A DNA stretch of 64,000 bases from Talpa occidentalis. Its lineage: Eukaryota; Chordata; Mammalia; Eulipotyphla; Talpidae. Positions within the stretch are counted from its first letter, which is position 1. Each line of letters begins with the position of its first letter. The position numbers were made by a program, and so were the translations under genes. Positions 23,229 to 33,400 of this stretch are shown piece by piece. The stretch covers positions 31,805,359 through 31,869,358 of the forward strand of contig NW_023603184.1 in assembly GCF_014898055.3 (NCBI RefSeq), given 5' to 3'. The notes beneath the pieces were generated by a model, which saw only the letters and a list, made by a program, of their open reading frames with translations, was not told the origin of the DNA and did not search any database.

Positions 23229-24684
23229 GGGCGCAGAGCGGGGACCCCGGGGAAGGCAGAGAAGAGGGGGAACTTTCGTCTCCCGACTCCGCCCGGCAGA
23301 CAGCGGGGCCAGCGGGCCGGGCCGCGACCCCACGGCGGGGGAGAGCGCCCGGCTGCGCCCCGGCCGGAGCGCCGGCCGAGCGCCACCAAGCCGGCGGGGG
23401 TCCCGCCTCCGGCCACCTCGCGACCAAATCTGCAAACAGGGCCTCGGAGGCGGCCACGCACGGCAGCAGCCGGGACAGCCCGTCTCGCCGCAGCCCGGCC
23501 CCGCCAGCGCAGGCGGCGGCGTCTATCTGGCCCCGGAGCCGGGACGGCAGCCGCCCTAGCCTTGCACGCAGACTAGCGTTCTGCAAACTTGGTCAGCCCG
23601 AGGGAGCGTAAATAAAACTGAAAACGCGCTGGCGACAACCAAACCACCTTTTATCTGCTCCCAACACACCGATTCTCTTTTTATCTCAAAGCTCCCCGGC
23701 TGGAGCCCAAGCGCAGAGGCGCTAATCAGCCCTCGGCATCCGGGCCGCGCCTGCGGGCGCCTGGGCGCGGTGCGGGGCGCCTCCGCACAAGCCCCTTTTT
23801 CCTTCTCCGACCGGCCCTTTAAGGGAGAAAGAAGCGAGCGGCTCCCTCGGGTGCGGCCTGCCCGGACTGGGCCTCGGGGCGGGTGGCGGCACCGCCCCCC
23901 GGGCCTGGGCCGGCCCGGAGTGGCGGGTCCCAGCGGGTCTGGGGAGCAGGCGGCGGGCCGGCGGGGCCGGGCCGCGCGTCCAGGAGGACACAGGGCGCCG
24001 GCCGGGCGCAGGGACGCGGGTGGGAACGAGCGCGGCGGGAAAGAAACTCGCGGGGATCCCCGCGCCCCGCAGGCTGGCTGGGGTGAGCCTGCGCCCGCGG
24101 GGAGCAGGGCTGGGGGCCGCTGTACACGCCCCCCCCAGGCCCCACGGCTTGGCCGCAGCGGTCCCGAGCAAAGAGGACCACAGACAAGCACTTGGGTGCG
24201 GAGTGTCTAGGAGCTCAGTTTGTTTATTCCTAAAAAGATCATTAAAAGTCAGATCCCAAAATGCGCAAGGCAGGGAGGGAGCCCGAGCACCCGGGGCCGC
24301 CCGCTCGGGTCCCGGGAGAAGCGGCGACGGGGCGGCGGCGGGGCGAGGGTGGGCGCGGGGCGCGCTCGGGTTTCTAGCCACCCGGGTTTTCCCGAGGAGC
24401 CCCCGCCGGCCAGCGTCACCCCCGCGGGGCGCACGGCGGGATCCTCCTCTTTCGCCCGCCCTCGGCCAGCGTCCACCCCACAAACAGTCGAAGTTTCCAA
24501 AGCAAAATGGGGGTGGGGTGGGGTGAGGGTAGCGTTCAGAAGCCCAGCAGCCCGGCAGGTCCTCCCAAACTCCCGCACCCCGAGCCTGGCGGACCCTGAA
24601 GCGCCCCCAGAAAACTGCGGCATCTCCGTCACGCGGCGAGTCAACGCGACACTTTTCAAGAAAACAAAATATCCGTCGGGAAAC

Positions 24685-24695
24685 TTACTTTGCAT
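24685..24695 (-). other. splice donor match (AAA|GTAAGT)
   Basis: Minus strand, last exonic base 24689. Perfect +1 to +6 but A at -1. Weaker candidate at the right edge of island 1. Confidence 0.25.
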
Positions 24696-24992
24696 TTAGT
24701 CTCTATTCTTTGGGGGGATGCAGTTTAGGTCGGCTGGTAAGGGAAGCCCGTTTTGTCCAGGTTGGATATTGTCTACTTATGGATCAGCCCTTGGGTGAGG
24801 GTTTATTTTAATTTATGGCTTATGCATTCTTTTAAGGTCGATTTACATGACCTCCGGCTACAACTAAGACAGGCCGAGGAGGGCACTCCAGTCGCCAGGC
24901 GGCCAAACCCACAATTAAAACCGCCCTCCCCCTCGCCCTAGTGTGACTAGGACTCTCCCGGGGCAGGCTGGCTGGCTGCCTCGCTTCTTTCT

Positions 24993-24995
<3 letters not shown>

Positions 24996-25058
<63 letters not shown>
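24996..25058. repeat. (CT)n microsatellite
   Basis: About 31 uninterrupted CT units (GA on the other strand), inside a pyrimidine-rich stretch that extends to about 25140, between two CpG islands. GAGA-type tracts can exclude nucleosomes. The frames with Ser-Leu or Arg-Glu repeats here come from it. Confidence 0.97.
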
Positions 25059-25061
<3 letters not shown>

Positions 25062-25345
25062 CCTCCCTCCCTGTCTCGCCCCCTCTCGTCCTTCTTCTGT
25101 CTTCACTACTGCCTTTTCTCCTTCTCCTCCCTTCTCTCCTGATATCCCGGAATGAGACGCGCTATCAGTTTGAAAGTTTCGGTCTAACTTTCTCTGAACC
25201 CAAGTTTGCAGCGATAACAAGGTACAAGCTCACAAAGCCCTCGGGATACCGCCCTCTCGTGGGCACACAGGGCATCGCTCCCCATCGGTCCCTTCTGCAC
25301 CCTCACTGAGTTGCACACGCCTGGGGTGGGGGAGAGCCAGAGCCA

Positions 25346-25400
25346 GAGACAGAGACAGACAGACAGACAGACAGACAGAGACAGAGAGAGACAGAGCGCG
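25346..25400. repeat. (ACAG)n / (AG)n microsatellite
   Basis: Tandem ACAG units at 25346-25378 grade into AGAG-rich sequence. Explains the Asp-Arg-Gln frame here. Confidence 0.95.
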
Positions 25401-25589
25401 AGACACTACACCAGCGTCCTCCATCACACACTTGCAGAAACTTCAATGGAATACCTACCTCAAACTTCACGCAGACTTAAAAATTCTTTCTCTAAGCCAC
25501 CTGACTTCTTTTGCACACCATTCCCAGTGACACAGATTAGCACACCTATTCGGGGAGGCGGAGAAGGAGGTATGAAGTGGGCCGAGAGG

Positions 25590-26640
25590 GCGGACAGATT
25601 TCCGGACGAATACTTAGGATGGCGAGAACAGCTTTCTGTTGTCAGAGGTCGCGTTGCCTCGCTCCCCTTCCCCTTTGCCTGGGTGTCCTACGCACAGTTA
25701 TCTACAGCTACAACATGTGTTTGCTCGGAGTGCATGGGGTGGGGGGGTGGGGGGGTGGCAGGAGCACCAGAAGCCCGCCGCGCAGATCTGTCACCGCCTC
25801 CGGAACAAGGCGCAACTCTCCGAGAGGGGGACGCATCCCGGGCTCGCGCGTCCACCAGCGAGCGGCAGGCGCTCGGGCCCTCGTCTCAGGCTCCACTCCC
25901 CCTGCGCGCCGGCCCCGCGGAGCGCCCTCCCCCTGCTCCTCCCCCCCTCCCCATCCCGGCGCAGAAGCCCGCGGGAGCTGGGCGGCCCCGGCTCCGGCCA
26001 CCGGAGCCCTCGCCGAGCTCCTCGCGCTCTGCGCACGGGTCCCTGCTCCTGTCCTGCCCCAGCCCCGCAGTCCCAGCTCCGAGAAACTAGCCCCGGAGCT
26101 GCCGGGGAAGGGCGGGAGCAGAAGGCTCTGGGGACCCGCGGTCCGGCCCCGGGGCTCCAGCCCCCTACCCCTCCTCGGCTCCCCAACAGGTAGCTCACAG
26201 GCGGGCCGCGCGCGCTTGCGCTGCCGCCCTGGCTCTCCAGATCGCTAGCGCCGTCCTGGTTACCTGGGCGGGCTCCAGGATGGTACCGCACGGGAGGGCT
26301 CCTTGTGCGCTGCGCCGCAGGAGTAAATGGCATTAAAGAAAAAGGGAGAGATACAAATAAAAAAAAAAAAATGTTTTAAGTCATGGGGAGTCGATGTTAG
26401 GTCAATTAGCACAGCCCCGGGAGCAAGAGAGCAGAACCACCCAGCGCCGAGGCCGGCCGAGCCCGTTAGCTGAAGTATGCGGGGGTGTCCCGCAGCGCAC
26501 GGGGGGAGCGCCGACCCGCAGAAGTTGGCCGCCGGGGTGCCGGGAGGTGAACGCAAAGCGGGGTGACTAGGGGTTTCCCCCTTGAAACAAGTGAAGGCGA
26601 TGGTTAGTGCTGTCAATCTTGGCAATCAGTGTGAGCGGCC
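25590..26640. promoter_or_regulatory. CpG island 2
   Basis: Dense CpG, strongest from 25.78 to 26.3 kb. Contains a G-run cluster at 25737-25757 and a minus-strand donor-like site CAG|GTAACC with last exonic base 26264. At its right edge, 26580-26660, a less GC-rich stretch holds a TGTCAATC motif (about 26610), which resembles PBX/MEIS sites on the other strand. Confidence 0.75.
25737..25760 (+). repeat. G-run cluster, possible G-quadruplex
   Basis: Successive runs ggggtgggggggtgggggg within about 22 bp at the left side of island 2. Confidence 0.7.
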
Positions 26641-26694
26641 ATGTCGTAAGTATTCAAAGCATTTCCCGTCGTGCAACATCAGAAAGTGAGTGGC
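26640..26694 (+). other. two plus-strand splice donor matches
   Basis: 'catgtc|gtaagt' (last exonic base 26647) and 'cagaaa|gtgagt' (about 26686) lie 39 bp apart just right of island 2. They could end a plus-strand noncoding exon. Weak at -1. Confidence 0.25.
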
Positions 26695-26699
26695 CAGGG

Positions 26700-27560
26700 C
26701 ATTGATCTGAGCGGGGAGAGGAGGCAGGGCTCCCCTCCCAGACAACACAGGCAAGATGAGACAAGAGGCGAGGGAGGCAGCGAGCCAGGCGGGGAAGCTG
26801 GGAGGGAGGGAGAGGGGGGGCCCCGGGGGAAGAGGTGGGGAGAGCGGGAGGCAAAGGCAGGAGAGAGCCGGGGAGAGAGAGCGAGAGGGAGGGAGAGAGA
26901 GGGCAGAGAGCTCGGCAGGAGCAGAGGTTGGAACTGGAGCGAGCGCCCAGGAAGAGAGAAGAGACTCGTAGGAGAGAATTGGAGAGAGACAAAGAAGAGG
27001 GAGAGCTGGGGGCCGAGGGTGGTGACGAAAGTATTAGGTGGGAGAGAGACAGCCTGAGTGAGAACCCTTGGAGTGCTGTTAGGGCTGGGGCTGCTGGAAG
27101 GAGGAGTCAAGAGGAAGGGAAACTGAAATAGGGAAAAGGTAGACAATTGGCGACAGAAATTAGCAAACTGCGGACAAGAAGAAAGTGGAAGAGGAAAATG
27201 TGAGCGTGGTAGTTTGTGCTTTGAAAAAGTTATGTGACCGAGAAGGAAGGGGCTGAATATTGAGGAGTGTGGAGGGACAGAACTGGACCACGACAGTGAG
27301 TCAAGGGAGATACAGAAAAGCAGAAAAAGAAAAGGACCAGGATTGATGCAGACCAGGAGGAAGCAAAGAAAGGTGGCCAGTAGGATAAATAATAAGGGTG
27401 AAGGAAATTTTTAAGGAGAGAAGTGGTCAAAAAGAGTAAAGAAAAAGATGCAGGTTGCAGAGATAATAAAAGCACACTGGCTAGTAAGATCTCAGTAAAT
27501 GGGTGAAGAGAAACTAAGTTTTAAGGGTGAAGGAGGAGCAGGAATTGCAAGAGAAAAAGA
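26700..27560 (+). repeat. purine-rich (GA-rich) tract
   Basis: Long stretch dominated by A and G on the plus strand, densest at 26790-27010 (gagagaga and gggagg motifs), fading by 27.5 kb. It produces Glu/Arg-rich frames on one strand and Ser/Leu/Pro-rich frames on the other, which I treat as artefacts. Confidence 0.8.
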
Positions 27561-29270
27561 AAAGAAAGCAATTAACAGAGTTTGAATGTAAGCAGGTGGC
27601 AATGTTCTGGAAGCCACGTGAATTATGGAGTTTGTGGGTTAAAATTATTATAAATAGCCATACGTGTAAAAAGTACCCCCCAAATTATTATACCTTCACA
27701 ACAGTAAATAGTTCTACATTTATTAGATGGCTAGGTCTGTGCTACTTGGAATCAGATGGGTGATATGTGTCGATTATATGTAGAGGGAAAGATCTGGGGA
27801 ACGGTTTCAAGAGAGGTGTATTGGAAATTATAGAAGATGAAAAGAGTTTCAGTCAACTCAGGCAACATGTAAAATGCCCAAGTGAGAAGTAGAAAATGAT
27901 GTCTAAAAGGCCCCACAATAACCTACAAAAATTAAGGATTCTCTGATGCATGTGTGGGGTAGATAAAAGTTTAGAGGGTACAGAGTGGCCTAAAGAAGCA
28001 AACCTGGAGCTTTATCTTAGTGCAAAAAAGCTAGGAGACTGGAAGAGGAGGGAATAATCAATGTGTCAGGGAGTACACAAGCAGAGTAAAAGGGATAGAT
28101 GAGAAAACCGGCTTTGACAGCAGCAAACACAGAACTATCTAGATAGAGGTAGTGTGCATGAGGTGAGATTGGCCTTCCTTAATCCAGGCCCAAAGAAAGA
28201 GGCTAGATTTGAGAAACTGAGGTCAGTGACGAGTTAAAAAGCATGTCTGAGATTAAAAGCTGGGAGAGAGGTTCTGACATAGCAGCATAACCTGCAGGAA
28301 TTTGTAAAGCAGTGGTCCTTACTATGTAAAATTGATATGAAATGACCACTTTGAAATACTTCCTAAACAGGAACTTTGTGAAAATTGATGAACCAGGAGG
28401 GAGGGGTCAGAAATGATGGCCAGAAAAGTCAGAGAATGCGTGGAAACTTATATGTGCCAGATGAAGGAAGGAAGACCTCCCACAGACTAAGTGATAAAAG
28501 GTAAAGGGGAGAGAGCCTCCTCTTTGGTACATTAACTTTGAGGACAATGGAGAGTAAACAATGGCAGAAGATGGTACAAGCTGAAATGTCAATCATATAT
28601 TGACTTCCCAAAGTATATTCCAAGTATGGCTTCATATGAATTCCAGGCAAGAAGAGGAAAAGGATAGAAATAGAGTGGGGACAAGCACATGGGATCAGTG
28701 GGGCAGAAGGAATAGCCCAATACTTCTACCCCAATGGGAAATAATGATGCTTGACAACTGGATCTTAAAGTGACGTGATGAGTGCTGGTTGAAAGGAGAG
28801 CTATTCCCCAAGGAGAAATCTTGTGTCCCCTATACCTTTAGTAACTTTCAGGACTCCAAAGTCAGCCTCAAGGCTCCAGAGACTAAGGGAAGGTGAAGAG
28901 AATGCCTTCGCCTTGCTTGCCAGCTCTGTATGTCCTCTCTCCCAGAACTGCCTGGAATGCCCCCTTGACCCGCCAGGGCCAAGGGGCAAGCTCAAACCGG
29001 TGATTCTAACCTAACAGGAATCAAATCTCTTCTCGGTTTTGTTTTATTTTTGTTTGGTTTTTATGAATGAATGTGGCCCAGCCTTCTGTTTCACACTTGG
29101 GTCACCTGCCCTGCAACTCAACCAAAGAGGCCAAAAGTTCTCTCCAAAGCCTAGAGAGATCAAAATCGAACGACCTGCCCTAAAAGCCTGCAGAATTAAA
29201 ACTGAGAGGAAAGCGGGCAATGCAAGTCCCAAAGCCTGATCCTCAGGGAAGAGCCACTGCAGTAGGTGAA
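27561..29270. other. spacer between CpG islands, no feature seen
   Basis: Moderate GC, purine-leaning, no interspersed repeat or gene recognised over 1.7 kb. Confidence 0.5.
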
Positions 29271-29379
29271 ACATCCGGGACGGAAACGCTGGCCGCGACT
29301 AGGTTCCTTAAAGTTGCTGCTACAAGTTTGACTTTGCAAGCACCAGCGGCTCCGTATCTTTAAATCACACAGCACTTAA

Positions 29380-29462
29380 GGACTTGGGGGGGGGGGGGTA
29401 AGACTGATCCCAACGACCAGATGCAGGCCGCTGGAGGGAGGCAAAGGAGGGGGGGGGGGTAG
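29380..29462 (+). repeat. poly-G runs
   Basis: A G11 run near 29388 and a G10 run near 29449, with a GGAGG-rich linker. Possible G-quadruplex or replication-slippage sites. Confidence 0.85.
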
Positions 29463-29649
29463 GGAGGAAGCGATGTTATCAAAATCTCTGGCGTTCAAGG
29501 CCCCAATACTGGGCCGCGACGGACTTCCAGGCAAGAAGTGGCTGGAATCCTCTTTAGACTTTTCTCTAACAAACTGACACCAAAGTAGAACGATGAGGTG
29601 GAACCCGGAGCGGGACACAACATCGATCCCTAAAGGGAAGAAACTAAAG

Positions 29650-30210
29650 TTTGGGGTGTCGGAGCGGCACTTGAGACTGTGCCTAGGGTGACACGTGGCC
29701 CTGGGGGCGGGGGTGCGCGCTAAGGGTTTCCTTTCTCGCCTGGGGCGCAACAGTACAGCGCTGGGGGCAAGGCGGGGTGCGCCACAGCGGACTGCAGTGC
29801 CGGGTTCTCCCCCTAGCCCGCACTGGCCTACGGGCTCAGAGAAGTCGCGCGAGGAGCGGAGAACACCCAGGCACCGCGGCCGGATTCCCGCGCGCTGGAG
29901 TTTACCTTCCCAGGTGGCCCGACCCCATGCGTGCGGCGCAAGAAGTCCGGAGCGGCGAGCTAGGGGAACCAGGGGGTGACGCGAGACGAGCGGTGGGGGG
30001 CTGACTTACCTGTTCACAGCTCTCGCTGCCTCTCTGCATTCGCGGTGTCCCCGCGCTCGGCAACCAGCAAAGGCAATACGGCTTTGCTAAGTTTGGCCTC
30101 GCACCTCCAGAGAAGAGGCGCGAACCCTCAAAGGAAAAGCGCGCACGATTCCTGGAGAGAGGTTCCTCCTGAACTTGGGAAGGGGAACGCAAAGAATTCT
30201 GCTCAAGAAG
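29650..30210. promoter_or_regulatory. CpG island 3
   Basis: CpG-dense from about 29.69 to 30.1 kb. Includes the best donor match of the window (minus strand, CAG|GTAAGT). Open frames on both strands show no known domain. Confidence 0.7.
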
Positions 30211-30370
30211 TTAATATTGAAAGCACCCACGCCAAAATCAAAACAACTGTTAAAACCTCGCGTTCTCGCCCTGAAAGTCTCCTTACACCAACCGGCGGAC
30301 AATTCACAGCTACATGACTTCATCTTTAAGGTCGCCAACTTCTTGCAGAAAAGGGCTCTATAGCTACAGT
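30004..30370 (-). other. candidate minus-strand 5' exon with perfect donor
   Basis: 'gaacag|gtaagtcag' on the minus strand matches the 9-base U1 consensus exactly. Last exonic base is 30010. An acceptor-like pyrimidine tract ending 'tttctactgtag' (AG at 30365-30364) would make it an internal exon of about 350 bp. Otherwise it is a first exon starting in island 3. No convincing ATG frame reads through the donor, so I take it as untranslated. Confidence 0.4.
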
Positions 30371-30455
30371 AGAAATAGGACACACAGAAATGTCTTTAGC
30401 TCCAAAACGCGGGGGGGATGAGAACTTTTACTGAAACCAAGAGTACGTGAAAGAG

Positions 30456-30463
30456 TATAAAAG
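30456..30463 (+). promoter_or_regulatory. TATA-like box (TATAAAAG)
   Basis: A canonical TATA sequence downstream of island 3, in AT-balanced sequence. Role uncertain. Confidence 0.3.
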
Positions 30464-31064
30464 CCAAAAGGGAAGTTGAAAACTTTAATTACAGCATGGA
30501 GAAAAGTTTTAGCAGTTGCTTTCCTTAAACAGGGATAACAAACATACCCCCACTCCAGCAGTTCATCGCACTTCGGTTAAGTTTGGTGTAACCATATAGC
30601 CCGAACTCCCAAATAACGGTGCCCTTGGGACTCTGCCTCAAAAAGGTCGGAACTCTCGTGTTGCCACAACAAAAGCAAGAGGCAAACTGCAAAGAATGGT
30701 CTGCCTTCTTTAAGACGTCATTTTGCAAAAAGACAAGGCATTGTCCCTGGACTTTACATGGATGGCGAGTAACATCAAATTTCATTTGAATCTGCGCGTC
30801 ATCCTGTGGGGAAGACCACAGCGGTAGCGACAGTAACAGCAGCAGCACCGCCACAAAGGAGGTGGGGGAAAGTGGTAAAAATGCATGAACTTTTTTTTTT
30901 TTTCAAAGAAAAATAAGGATAAATCAAAAATAAGTTTTACAGACATGCCTTTCCTGGCTTAGGAAAGTTAATTCTTAAATGTGCGCCTGCTGTCTTTAGG
31001 TGCAAAGCCAAGGCTAGGGGAGTGCGTGGCTGGAATCTGCATGCTGATAAGAGAAGGCTGATGT

Positions 31065-31078
31065 ACTTACAGTGACAG
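31065..31078 (-). other. splice donor match (ACT|GTAAGT)
   Basis: Minus strand, last exonic base 31071. Perfect intronic half, poor -1 base. It lies between islands 3 and 4. Confidence 0.25.
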
Positions 31079-31803
31079 AGGGCAGGCTGCGGGAGAAAAG
31101 CTGTTTGTGTTAGCCTGCGAGTTACCCGGGGCTGCAGTGAGAGCAGAAGGGAGGCGTGGGAGTGCCAGTCTGCGTACACCTTCACCGCGTCTCATTACAT
31201 CTGCCAGCCTCTCTCTCCCTCTCTCTTTCATTTCCACATTCCCTTTGTTCCTGAAAAAAAAATCTACACGTCACATCAGAGTCCCCAGATGCAGTCTACA
31301 CCAAAGAAAAAAAAAATGAATAATTCAATCAAACTGTGCATAGTCTCTAAGGCAATAAATCTATTGCACTTAAAGAAACGAAGGGTAATTACCACCACGG
31401 AATTAGAATAAGGCCAAAGACCCGGGATGTCGTTGAGTCTCTGGGTAAACTCCCCGGTCAAATAAAGTTTCATTTATTTAATCCTTTTGACACCTCAAAT
31501 GGAAAGTCAGAGAAAGGTTTTTAACTTATGTTAGAAGGGCAGTCGCTTCTTTTAAAACACATTTTAGGAGGGGAGAAAGAAGAAAAGAAAAAAAAAAAAA
31601 CCGAGGGCATACTACCCTGCTTGAAAGGCTCCTGAAAGCTGAGCGGGCACAGACAAGAGCCAAGACAATGTATTCGTGGAGCCTGTCCAGGGTCCACTTC
31701 TCGCCCACTCCACCCCCCTCCTCTCCCCAGTCATCCAAGGAGGCTCGCCCTCCGCTCTCAGCCGCCTCGGCAGCTCGGTAGGAGGGCAGCTCGAATAGGG
31801 GGA

Positions 31804-31815
31804 CCTTACCTGCAG
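31804..31815 (-). other. candidate minus-strand first-exon donor (CAG|GTAAGG)
   Basis: Last exonic base 31810. A near-perfect donor at the left edge of island 4. The exon body would lie in 31.81-32.5 kb. Of the minus-strand donors, this and the one at 30010 are the strongest. Confidence 0.4.
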
Positions 31816-32189
31816 CACCAAGATCTAACAGAAGTCGCGCTTCCCTGCCACCAACACCCCATGCCAGCCCCATGCACCCCTCCAAAGTCCCGCAACCATC
31901 TACCTCTTCTATCTGCCTAAGCAAAACTGTAAACGGGACCCCCCACCCCCCAACACACACACAGACACGATTGAATGGAAGCTCTGTACTGTACCGACTT
32001 CAGGATTTGCCCTGGGTTGAGTTTAGGGGATGTCTGGAAAGAAAAGGGGGAGGAAAAAGAGGGGGGGCAGCTCAAGCCTCGTCCAAGTTAGTCAGAAGGC
32101 TGTGTTAGGCAGCAAAGAGCCTACGGGAGAAACAGCTGGGATGCAGACTGGCTATGGAAATCTCAGTTCTAGGAACCGTGTCCTTTCGT

Positions 32190-32202
32190 CCTGGAGGTAA
32201 GA
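32190..32202 (+). other. plus-strand splice donor match (GAG|GTAAGA)
   Basis: Last exonic base 32196. Strong consensus. It could belong to an antisense or divergent noncoding transcript. No acceptor partner identified. Confidence 0.35.
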
Positions 32203-32598
32203 CTGTGTGACTGTCACACGTTTATTCTTTCACTGTCTGTGTGTCTCCCCTCCCCACCCCCTAAAACCCCTCCCACTCCGATCAGCCAGCACGCACCCCG
32301 GAGAAGGGCACGGCGCGACGCTGGGCTTTATTTTCCAGGTCTCTCCACTCATAAATTGTGGGCACCACTGCAAAGGAGGTTAGCGAATCTTCTACTGCTG
32401 GCCGCAGCCACCAGACCCCTCGGTCCCTTTGCCAGCTGCGCACCGGCCGCGGCATCTCCGGCTGCAGAGCGGCGCGGGAGCCTCTGCCCACCCGGTCTCC
32501 TGGCCTAAGGGCTCAGGTGATGCGGCGGAGGCTCGCGGCGCCCCAAACGGGTTCCACCGAAGCTTTTGCACCCCACCGCCTTCTCCCGCGGCCTCCCC

Positions 32599-32630
32599 TC
32601 GCGCGCGCGCGCGCACACCGACACACACGC
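32599..32630. repeat. alternating purine-pyrimidine (CG)n/(CA)n tract
   Basis: About eight CG repeats run into CACA, with one break, then ACACACACGCACA. A classic Z-DNA-prone sequence inside island 4. Confidence 0.85.
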
Positions 32631-33400
32631 ACATTCCGCCGTTCTGGCCGAACACTTCATCTAAACTCGAGTCCCTTTAAACAGTCAATTCAGCCGGCTC
32701 GAGAGCCGCGGGAAAACTAGGAAAATATGTGGAAGAACCGGAGGGTGCCAACCGCCCGGCTCCGCCGAGTTTCGTTAACGTGCCTAAGTCGCCACCTTGA
32801 GGTCGAGCGCAAGACTGCGCCCGGCTCCCGCGGTCTAGACCCACCCGGGCGACGCCGGCCCACAGCCTTCGCGATCCCCCGGGACCGTCCCTGGACGGGG
32901 AAGAAAGGGGAGGGCGCCCCGCGAGTAGACCGGCCGACCGGTAGGCACGGCCAGCCCTCCGAGACCTGGCGGGGGAGACTGAGGGCTTCAACTGTCCGGT
33001 AGCTGAAACCAATAACCGGGAACTTAGCGAAGGCTCAGTCTCCCAGCTGAGCAAAAAGCTCGTAGCCAGAGTCTGCAGCTCCAAGGTAGGCGCTGCTGCC
33101 CCAAACTTCAGGCACTAACTCCAGAGCAGGGGCGTGGAGGTGCAGGCAGCTTCGGAGACGCACAGCATCCTCTGCGAGCTCTGCAAAGGACCGAGCTCCC
33201 TTTTGCAGCTACCTCAGTCCAGCGCGGAACCTGCACCCCCCGGGTTCCTCTCCTACTAGCTCTCCACCCCCGGGGCAGGCGACAGACAAAGGGACTCAGG
33301 GGCGCGGCCAGGCCCGAGGTCACTAGTGGCCCCCGGATGAGAAATGCGGGCAGAAAAGGGACATTCAGGCAACCGACCGCCTGCTGGACACTTAGCTCTG

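Larger units (their letters stand above)
22690..24700. promoter_or_regulatory. CpG island 1
   Basis: Abrupt transition from AT-rich DNA to sequence dense in CpG, most of it from 22.7 to 24.7 kb. Contains GC boxes (gggcgg and ccgccc, e.g. near 23164 and 23890), a TATA-like box, and minus-strand splice-donor matches at 22864 and 23142. Open frames on all six frames here result from high GC and lack family similarity. Regulatory role inferred. No CpG observed/expected ratio was computed. Confidence 0.85.
31690..33400. promoter_or_regulatory. CpG island 4
   Basis: CpG-rich, with two denser parts (32.28-32.98 kb and 33.1-33.35 kb). Contains a minus-strand CAG|GTAAGG donor (31810), a plus-strand GAG|GTAAGA donor (32196), an alternating CG/CA tract and a CCAAT box (33009-33013, plus). 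Strong donors facing away from each other fit divergent transcription. No coding exon recognised. Confidence 0.8.

Noticed and set aside
22824..23576. 250-codon plus-strand frame overlapping the TATA-like box
   Set aside because: It begins upstream of the putative start site, in a different promoter context, and is low-complexity Arg/Pro/Ala at its end. No family similarity.
23556..24483. Open frames of 200-250 codons on both strands in CpG island 1
   Set aside because: Frames are open on several phases and both strands at once, are Pro/Arg/Ala/Gly-rich, and contain no recognisable domain. This is the expected effect of GC-rich DNA lacking TA-containing stops.
25311..26248. Frames of 220-260 codons in island 2
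   Set aside because: One is seeded by the (ACAG)n microsatellite and all are composition-driven. No conserved motif.
26671..27146. Glu/Arg-rich and Ser/Leu-rich frames of 128-155 codons
   Set aside because: Direct translation of the polypurine tract and its complement.
30525..30854. 109-codon minus-strand frame with a leucine-rich, signal-peptide-like start
   Set aside because: The first codon is GTG, not ATG, and the leucine run comes from a small CAG-type repeat. No domain. Not credible as a mammalian gene.
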